Of a stretch of 36,401 nt of DNA, positions 31,320-36,401 are shown piece after piece. Positions within the stretch are counted from its first letter, which is position 1; every line of letters starts with the position of its first letter. The notes under the pieces are model-generated. The model was not told where the DNA came from. It ran no database searches and was given only the letters and a program-made list of their open reading frames with translations. Both the position numbers and the translations under genes were made by a program. Where the stretch lies: NCBI GenBank assembly GCA_002368685.1, contig DFEN01000062.1, forward strand, positions 1 to 36,401, written 5' to 3'. This DNA is from Lachnospiraceae bacterium UBA3801 (GTDB lineage: Bacteria; Bacillota; Clostridia; Lachnospirales; Lachnospiraceae).

Positions 31320-32606
31320 ATGAAAACTAATGAACTGATTAATTATATCAGAGATGGTAAGCTGGATCAGCGACTCTCTGATATATATCTTGACAATTTG
31401 AAGATGGACTATCAGAGATCCAGATACATTGATGCTATCGCGAAGTATAGTGAAATCTATGGCGAGGACTCCGCAGATGTAGAGATTTACAGTGCTCCCG
31501 GTCGAACCGAGGTAGGCGGAAATCATACTGATCATCAGCATGGACAGGTACTCGCCGCTTCTATAAATGATGATGCGATAGCTATCGTTTCTAAAAATAG
31601 TTCCAACACTGTAAATGTCAAATCCGAAGGCTATGATATGATTACTATTTCACTTGGTGATATAGCTAAGAGAGACGACGAGGAAGGAACTACTCTTGCC
31701 CTGATCAAGGGCGTTCTTGCAAGCTTCAAGGATAGAGGCTACACGATTGGCGGCTTTAATGCTTACATCACCAGCGATGTTCTGGGAGGCTCAGGGCTCT
31801 CTTCCTCTGCTGCCTTTGAGACTATTATCGGAAATGTTATTTCAGGGCTTTATAACGATATGAAGGTGGATGCTGTTGAGATTGCAATTATCGGCCAGTA
31901 TGCTGAGAGCGCATACTTTGGTAAGCCTTGCGGTCTGATGGATCAGATGGCATGCTCCGTTGGAAGCCTGTGTCATATAGATTTTAAAGACCCTAAGAAC
32001 CCTATAATAGAGCCAATTGTGGTGGACCTGGATGAGGTCGGTTATTCTCTATGCATAACAGATACAAAGGGAAGTCACGCTGATCTTACTCCTGACTACG
32101 CTGCTGTACCTGCTGAAATGAAAGCTGTTGCAGCATTCTTTGGTAAGGATGTACTGATAGAGGTTTCCGAGGATGAGGTTGTGGCACATATCCCTGAGCT
32201 TCGGGAAAAGCTGGGGGACAGAGGCGTTCTGAGAGCACTGCATTTCTACGAGGAAAATAAACGTGTGGAAAAGGAAGTAGCCGCATTAAGGTCTAAAGAC
32301 TTCTCTTCTTTCCTTGCAAATGTTAAGGCTTCTGGGGACTCGTCCTTTAAGTTCCTTCAGAATGTTTATACAAGTCACGATGTACAGCATCAGAATGTAT
32401 CAATTGCTCTTTGTGTAAGCGAGAAGGTTCTTGGCACAGACGGAGGCGTTGCCAGAGTTCACGGAGGTGGTTTTGCCGGAACTATACAGGCCTTTGTCAA
32501 GAACGATAAGGTTGCCGAATATAAGGCCGCTCTTGATAAAGTATTCGGAGACGGTGCCTGCAATGTGCTGAAGATAAGGAAGTATGGCGGAATTCAGGTT
32601 GTATGA
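31320..32606 (+). CDS. galK: Galactokinase
   Basis: A 428-residue GHMP kinase that phosphorylates galactose at C1. The galactose-binding signature GRTEVGGNHTDHQ is at 61-73, the phosphate loop is GGSGLSSSAAFE (about 155-166), and the third motif is VHGGGFAGTIQAFV near the C-terminus. The catalytic Asp lies in CGLMDQMACSVGS. It is about 35 residues longer than E. coli GalK, mainly at the N-terminus, as in other Clostridia. It is followed after 70 bases by galT, giving the first two Leloir steps; no epimerase or mutarotase gene is in the window. Confidence 0.95.
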   Translation: MKTNELINYIRDGKLDQRLSDIYLDNLKMDYQRSRYIDAIAKYSEIYGEDSADVEIYSAPGRTEVGGNHTDHQHGQVLAASINDDAIAIVSKNSSNTVNVKSEGYDMITISLGDIAKRDDEEGTTLALIKGVLASFKDRGYTIGGFNAYITSDVLGGSGLSSSAAFETIIGNVISGLYNDMKVDAVEIAIIGQYAESAYFGKPCGLMDQMACSVGSLCHIDFKDPKNPIIEPIVVDLDEVGYSLCITDTKGSHADLTPDYAAVPAEMKAVAAFFGKDVLIEVSEDEVVAHIPELREKLGDRGVLRALHFYEENKRVEKEVAALRSKDFSSFLANVKASGDSSFKFLQNVYTSHDVQHQNVSIALCVSEKVLGTDGGVARVHGGGFAGTIQAFVKNDKVAEYKAALDKVFGDGACNVLKIRKYGGIQVV

Positions 32607-32676
32607 TATTTGCAGTTGATTAATAGCTTAGAAGGATATGGGATTACTATATTTTAAAATACGAGAGGATAAACAT

Positions 32677-34233
32677 ATGTCGAATATAAACCAGCTCATA
32701 AATGAATTAGTAAGTTATGGAATCACAAGCGGCCTTGTCTCTGAAGATGACAAGGTCTATACAATAAATAAATTAATAGAGTTTTTTAAGGTGGAGGAAT
32801 ATTTACTACCAACTGATGAAATGGATGACTCAGATCCCCGAGAGCTACATTCAATTCTTGAGGATATGACTGAATATGCCATCCAAAATGGGCTCCTTGA
32901 AAAGGATACTATCACTTACAGGGACCTCTATGATACAGCAATAATGGGACTTCTTACACCTCCGCCATCGGTGGTAAGAAATAAGTTTAAGGAGCTTTAT
33001 GAAAGTGGTAAAGATGGGGCTAAGAAAGCAACTGACTTCTATTACAACTTCAGTAAAGCAACAAACTATATCCGTACAGACCGTATCGCAAAGGACGAGA
33101 AATGGACCACCTCTACTGAATTTGGAGATATCGATATAACTATCAATCTATCCAAACCTGAGAAGGATCCGCGTGATATCGCTGCAGCCGGTAAAGCAAA
33201 GAAGTCAGGTTATCCAGCTTGTCTTCTATGCAGAGAGAATGAAGGCTATGCGGGACATTTCTCTCATCCTGCCAGGCAGAATCACAGAATAATCCCCATT
33301 ACACTGGATGGTGACCAGTACTATCTGCAGTACAGCCCTTATGTTTATTACAACGAGCACTGCATCATATTCAATGAGAAACATATTCCAATGGCGATCA
33401 ATCGCTCGACTATGAAGAAGCTGCTGAGCTTTGTGGAGTTGTTTCCGCATTATACAGCGGGTTCAAATGCTGACCTGCCGATTGTTGGTGGTTCTATTCT
33501 GTCCCACGACCACTTCCAGGGCGGCGGATATGAATTCCCAATGGTCAGAGCGCCTTTCGAGAAAAGCTTCACAGTTTCCGGTTTTGAGGATATTTACAGT
33601 GGAATAATCAAATGGCCTATGTCGACGATTCGTCTTCAGGGTAAGGATATTGATAGAATCGTAGAGCTGGCGGATAAGATACTTACCAGTTGGAGAGGTT
33701 ATACCGATGAGGGGGCATTTATCTTCGCTGAGACTGATGGAGTGCCTCATAATACTATCACTCCTATCGCGAGAATGAGGAAGGCCAGAGATGCTAATAA
33801 TCAGCTGGATGCAGAGCACGACGTATACGAGCTGGACCTTGTTCTGAGAAACAATATCACTACGGAGGAGCATCCACTGGGGGTTTATCATCCACACGCT
33901 GAATATCATCATATCAAGAAAGAAAATATCGGACTGATAGAAGTAATGGGACTTGCGGTTCTACCCGCTAGACTTAAGAAGGAAATGGCTCTTCTAGAGG
34001 AATCCATTAGAGAAGGCAGGGATTTATATGCCGATGAAGCACTCCAAAGTCATGCCAAGTGGGCAACGGATTTTCTTCCTAAGTATGGAGACAAGGTCGA
34101 GTCTGATTTACATAAAATAATACAGGATGAGATAGGTTTTGTCTTTTCCGGTGTTCTCGAAGATGCCGGTGTCTACAAAAGAAATGACGAAGGAAAAGCG
34201 GCCTTTAATAGATTCCTTGATTCTATCAGGTAA
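32677..34233 (+). CDS. galT: UDP-glucose-hexose-1-phosphate uridylyltransferase (class II)
   Basis: A 518-residue protein of the long Firmicutes GalT type. The catalytic His region is SILSHDHFQGGGYEFPMVRA. Other family blocks are GYPACLLCRENEGYAGHFSH (with two cysteines), NEHCIIFNEKHIPMAI and GVYHPHAEYHHIKKENIGLI. It transfers UMP from UDP-glucose to galactose-1-phosphate. The start at 32677 follows GAGAGGATAAACAT; the frame is open to 32638 without a ribosome site. It is the second gene of the galK operon and ends just before a perfect terminator. Confidence 0.95.
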   Translation: MSNINQLINELVSYGITSGLVSEDDKVYTINKLIEFFKVEEYLLPTDEMDDSDPRELHSILEDMTEYAIQNGLLEKDTITYRDLYDTAIMGLLTPPPSVVRNKFKELYESGKDGAKKATDFYYNFSKATNYIRTDRIAKDEKWTTSTEFGDIDITINLSKPEKDPRDIAAAGKAKKSGYPACLLCRENEGYAGHFSHPARQNHRIIPITLDGDQYYLQYSPYVYYNEHCIIFNEKHIPMAINRSTMKKLLSFVELFPHYTAGSNADLPIVGGSILSHDHFQGGGYEFPMVRAPFEKSFTVSGFEDIYSGIIKWPMSTIRLQGKDIDRIVELADKILTSWRGYTDEGAFIFAETDGVPHNTITPIARMRKARDANNQLDAEHDVYELDLVLRNNITTEEHPLGVYHPHAEYHHIKKENIGLIEVMGLAVLPARLKKEMALLEESIREGRDLYADEALQSHAKWATDFLPKYGDKVESDLHKIIQDEIGFVFSGVLEDAGVYKRNDEGKAAFNRFLDSIR

Positions 34234-34251
34234 TTAAAGATGCTATAACGT

Positions 34252-34290
34252 AAATAAGTCAATGAACCACTGTTCATTGACTTATTTTTT
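34252..34290 (+). terminator. Rho-independent terminator after galT
   Basis: AAATAAGTCAATGAAC (34252-34267) and GTTCATTGACTTATTT (34272-34287) are perfectly complementary over 16 bases with a four-base loop, and run into more Ts. It lies 19 bases after the galT stop. It may also serve the convergent paralog B gene, which stops at 34317, though the minus-strand side lacks a long T-tract. Confidence 0.92.
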
Positions 34291-34316
34291 ATAATTATAT
34301 ATGTCCTACAAACCCT

Positions 34317-36401
34317 TTATTTCTTTATAGTCTCGTTCTTGACTATATTTGTTTTTTTTGCGTTTTTTAGATTCTTTTGATACTGAATCTCAGCATATTT
34401 GTCATTGCTTTCCTTAATGATCTTCTTAAGCTTGTTGGTATCCTTAGCCATTCTTATAATGTCATTGCCAGCCTTATACTTTCCAGGACTCTTCTCAGAT
34501 TTTAACAAATCTTCGAATATAGGATTATTCATCTGCATCTTAACATATTTCTCAAGCGGAACATCCTTTCCTGTTTTAACATCTGCTGGAAGCTTATAAC
34601 CAGCCGCTCTATACATCTGGCCGAAGAGTACAATTGCACAGTCCTTCTTATAATCATCAAACTCTTTATACTTCTTTTTTGACAGACGCTCAGCCGCTTC
34701 GTTTATCTTCTTTAAGAACTTACCATTTTCAGCTACAGCCTTCATCTTCTTCTCATCAGGCATATTGTTCACTGACTGTTTCAGAGTGTTCATATCAGTC
34801 GTTAATGTAGTATCTTTAAATGAGCCTCCTTCGATAAGCTCTTCTGCAAGATTTTCTGCAAGCTTTGTATCCTTCTTAAGATATGAAAGCTTAGGCTGGA
34901 TTGCCAGGTAGCCATCTCCAGTACCAAGAGAAGCGAACTCATTTCTTTCCACAGGACTAAACCAATCCTTAAAATGCGTATCCTTCATAGTCTTCTGCTT
35001 CTCAGCCATAGCTTTAAGCGTAGTATTTAACTCTATGGTCTTGGTCATAAGTTGTGCAGCATGCTTGTCCAGACCAGTCTTCTCTGTAACCAGGCGAACC
35101 GCAATCTCTTTCTGCTCTTCCATGGTTTTACTTACCATCTGAAGCGGTGACCATACCGGGAGGATATCTTCAAACTTCTTTATTGTTGGATCATCCTTCT
35201 GATACAGTGGAAGAATCTCTTCTTTACAATGCTTCATTTCCTGTTCTGCATCTCCGCAATGATGAAGCATTCTTGTTACCATATTGAACTGCTTATCTCT
35301 AAAGATATTTGGCTTATTAAAATCTATCTTCTTGATCTGCTCATCCAGCATGTTGTAAGCAGCCTTTGTTCCGTTATACATAGTCTCTGCAAGATACTTC
35401 TGATCCTCAGGGGTCTGATTCCTCATTGCAGTAGCAACCTTATCAAAAGCCTCAGCCTTTTCAGCGTGAAGTTTCTCAGGATCCATAATATCCTCAAAGG
35501 AGTACTTTCCTGAAGCAGCAAGCGCCATGACTGCAACAGATACTCCCGCCCCTCTGCTAAGAGAGTATTGTCTAAGACGAGCAGGGATTCCACGGGTCAA
35601 AGGATAAGCATATTTTTTACCATAGAAAGGATTCTCATTATCAGGAACTCCTTTAAGGCTGATGGAATCCTTCATAGAGGTTCTTTCACCGAAGAGTTCC
35701 TCTATCTTTTCCTCTTTCATGTTCTTTATTGCAGGTTCAACAGATGCAATAACTGGCAGCAGGGATCGTCTTAATTCTTTTACTCCATCTACTCTGGCCT
35801 TTGCATAAGGACTATTTATATCGGTTTTATTATCAAGATATTTCTCAGCGAGCTTATCTACTTCTTCAGCAAGATTCAGATATTCCTTCGCTTCTTTCTC
35901 ACTTAGCGTCATACCTGATTTCGCATTCTTTTCCGCAAGATTCTTAAGTTCCTTAAGCTTTGTGAGCATATTCTTATAGTTATTATTCTTAGAGCCGCCC
36001 CAGAAATTATTACCATCAACCATACGATATAATTCATCTATTTGGGCAGAATGTGCCTTTAGATCCTCAGTTGACAGATTATCATATCTGAAATTCTGGC
36101 CATCTTCTTCGAATACACCCTGAGCGCTATATGCTTCTTTTAATGTATCTCTTTGTTTCTTCTTTATCTCAGCGGTAAAGGCTTCTTTATACTTGTCATT
36201 TACTGCCTTTGATTCATTTGGAAGCTTAACTGAGGTAATCGATGTGATTCCCTTACTGGTTACTGCATCTGAAAGAACCAGATTCCTAAGAAAATCTTCT
36301 TTTGTAGGAGATTCAACAAGCCTCTTATAGTTATCGGTCTTCCTTATCTCATCCATATAGAGATTTCTGATTCTTTCTTTACCATCTGGCTGAGACATGA
36401 T
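34317..36401 (-). CDS. Large helical protein of unknown family (paralog B), N-terminus beyond window
   Basis: At least 694 residues are visible. The frame is open at the right edge. The visible start MSQPDGKERIRNLYMDEIRK aligns with residues 111-130 of paralog A (about 110 residues in), so the first ATG here is internal and roughly 110 residues are missing. It is Lys/Glu-rich, without membrane segments, and ends in a basic tail (NLKNAKKTNIVKNETIKK). Shared blocks, numbered from the visible Met, are: LYMDEIRKTDNYK (13-25), NKTDINSPYAKARVDGVK (190-207), YSLSRGAGVSVAV (278-290), EDIMDPEKLHAEKAEAFDKV (302-321), TPEDQKYLAETMYNGTKAAY (329-348), and AVAENGKFLKK near the C-terminus. Function is unknown. 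Confidence 0.9.
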   Translation of the reverse strand: MMSQPDGKERIRNLYMDEIRKTDNYKRLVESPTKEDFLRNLVLSDAVTSKGITSITSVKLPNESKAVNDKYKEAFTAEIKKKQRDTLKEAYSAQGVFEEDGQNFRYDNLSTEDLKAHSAQIDELYRMVDGNNFWGGSKNNNYKNMLTKLKELKNLAEKNAKSGMTLSEKEAKEYLNLAEEVDKLAEKYLDNKTDINSPYAKARVDGVKELRRSLLPVIASVEPAIKNMKEEKIEELFGERTSMKDSISLKGVPDNENPFYGKKYAYPLTRGIPARLRQYSLSRGAGVSVAVMALAASGKYSFEDIMDPEKLHAEKAEAFDKVATAMRNQTPEDQKYLAETMYNGTKAAYNMLDEQIKKIDFNKPNIFRDKQFNMVTRMLHHCGDAEQEMKHCKEEILPLYQKDDPTIKKFEDILPVWSPLQMVSKTMEEQKEIAVRLVTEKTGLDKHAAQLMTKTIELNTTLKAMAEKQKTMKDTHFKDWFSPVERNEFASLGTGDGYLAIQPKLSYLKKDTKLAENLAEELIEGGSFKDTTLTTDMNTLKQSVNNMPDEKKMKAVAENGKFLKKINEAAERLSKKKYKEFDDYKKDCAIVLFGQMYRAAGYKLPADVKTGKDVPLEKYVKMQMNNPIFEDLLKSEKSPGKYKAGNDIIRMAKDTNKLKKIIKESNDKYAEIQYQKNLKNAKKTNIVKNETIKK

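Noticed and set aside
34317..36398. ATG at 36398 as the true start of paralog B
   Set aside because: The frame stays open through the window edge, there is no room to see a ribosome site, and the first residues align with position ~111 of paralog A, so the gene begins outside the window.

Overview
The window looks like chromosome of a low-GC Gram-positive anaerobe of the class Clostridia, most likely a Lachnospiraceae member (Butyrivibrio/Roseburia/Eubacterium-like). The grounds are AGGAGG-type ribosome sites, TTGACA/TATAAT promoters, AGA-rich codon use, a VTC-DUF4956-carbohydrate-binding lipoprotein module, a Firmicutes-type galK-galT pair and several two-component systems with ABC-2 exporters. 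I saw no rRNA, tRNA, CRISPR array, transposase or phage gene. The family placement is inference from gene content; no search was run.

Layout. Bases 1-27596 are read almost entirely from the minus strand. In transcription order (right to left) they hold: (a) an undescribed 787-residue protein, translationally coupled to surE, then trmL; (b) an OmpR-type response regulator and histidine kinase; (c) a peroxide-defence operon, gpx-ohrR-trxA-trxB, with OhrR-like boxes over its promoter and a strong terminator; (d) a VTC-domain polymerase, DUF4956 membrane protein and carbohydrate-binding lipoprotein; (e) a VanZ-like protein and a flavin reductase, ending at a strong terminator; (f) an operon of a small membrane protein, an XRE regulator, an ABC ATPase and two ABC-2 permeases; (g) a 7TM HD-GYP phosphodiesterase; (h) an ABC ATPase, two permeases, a NarL-type kinase and response regulator, and an NhaC antiporter, preceded by a perfect palindrome placed like an activator site and a long hairpin over the predicted transcription start; (i) a DUF4867 protein and a LysR regulator cut by the left edge.

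From 27776 rightwards the strands alternate: a DUF4173-like membrane protein (+), a small protein and a membrane-anchored lipase (-), galK-galT (+), and a second large protein (-) that runs off the right edge and is clearly paralogous to the 787-residue protein. Strong terminators separate the convergent pairs.

The best candidates for something undescribed are the two large, lysine-rich, helical paralogs (25233-27596 and 34317-36401), which have no domain I recognise but share several collinear conserved blocks. Next come the palindrome-plus-hairpin control region at 8191-8302, and a pair of short elements (3842-3871 and 15671-15705) that share a TAGGGACG core but have unrelated, self-complementary stems, as expected of REP-like DNA.
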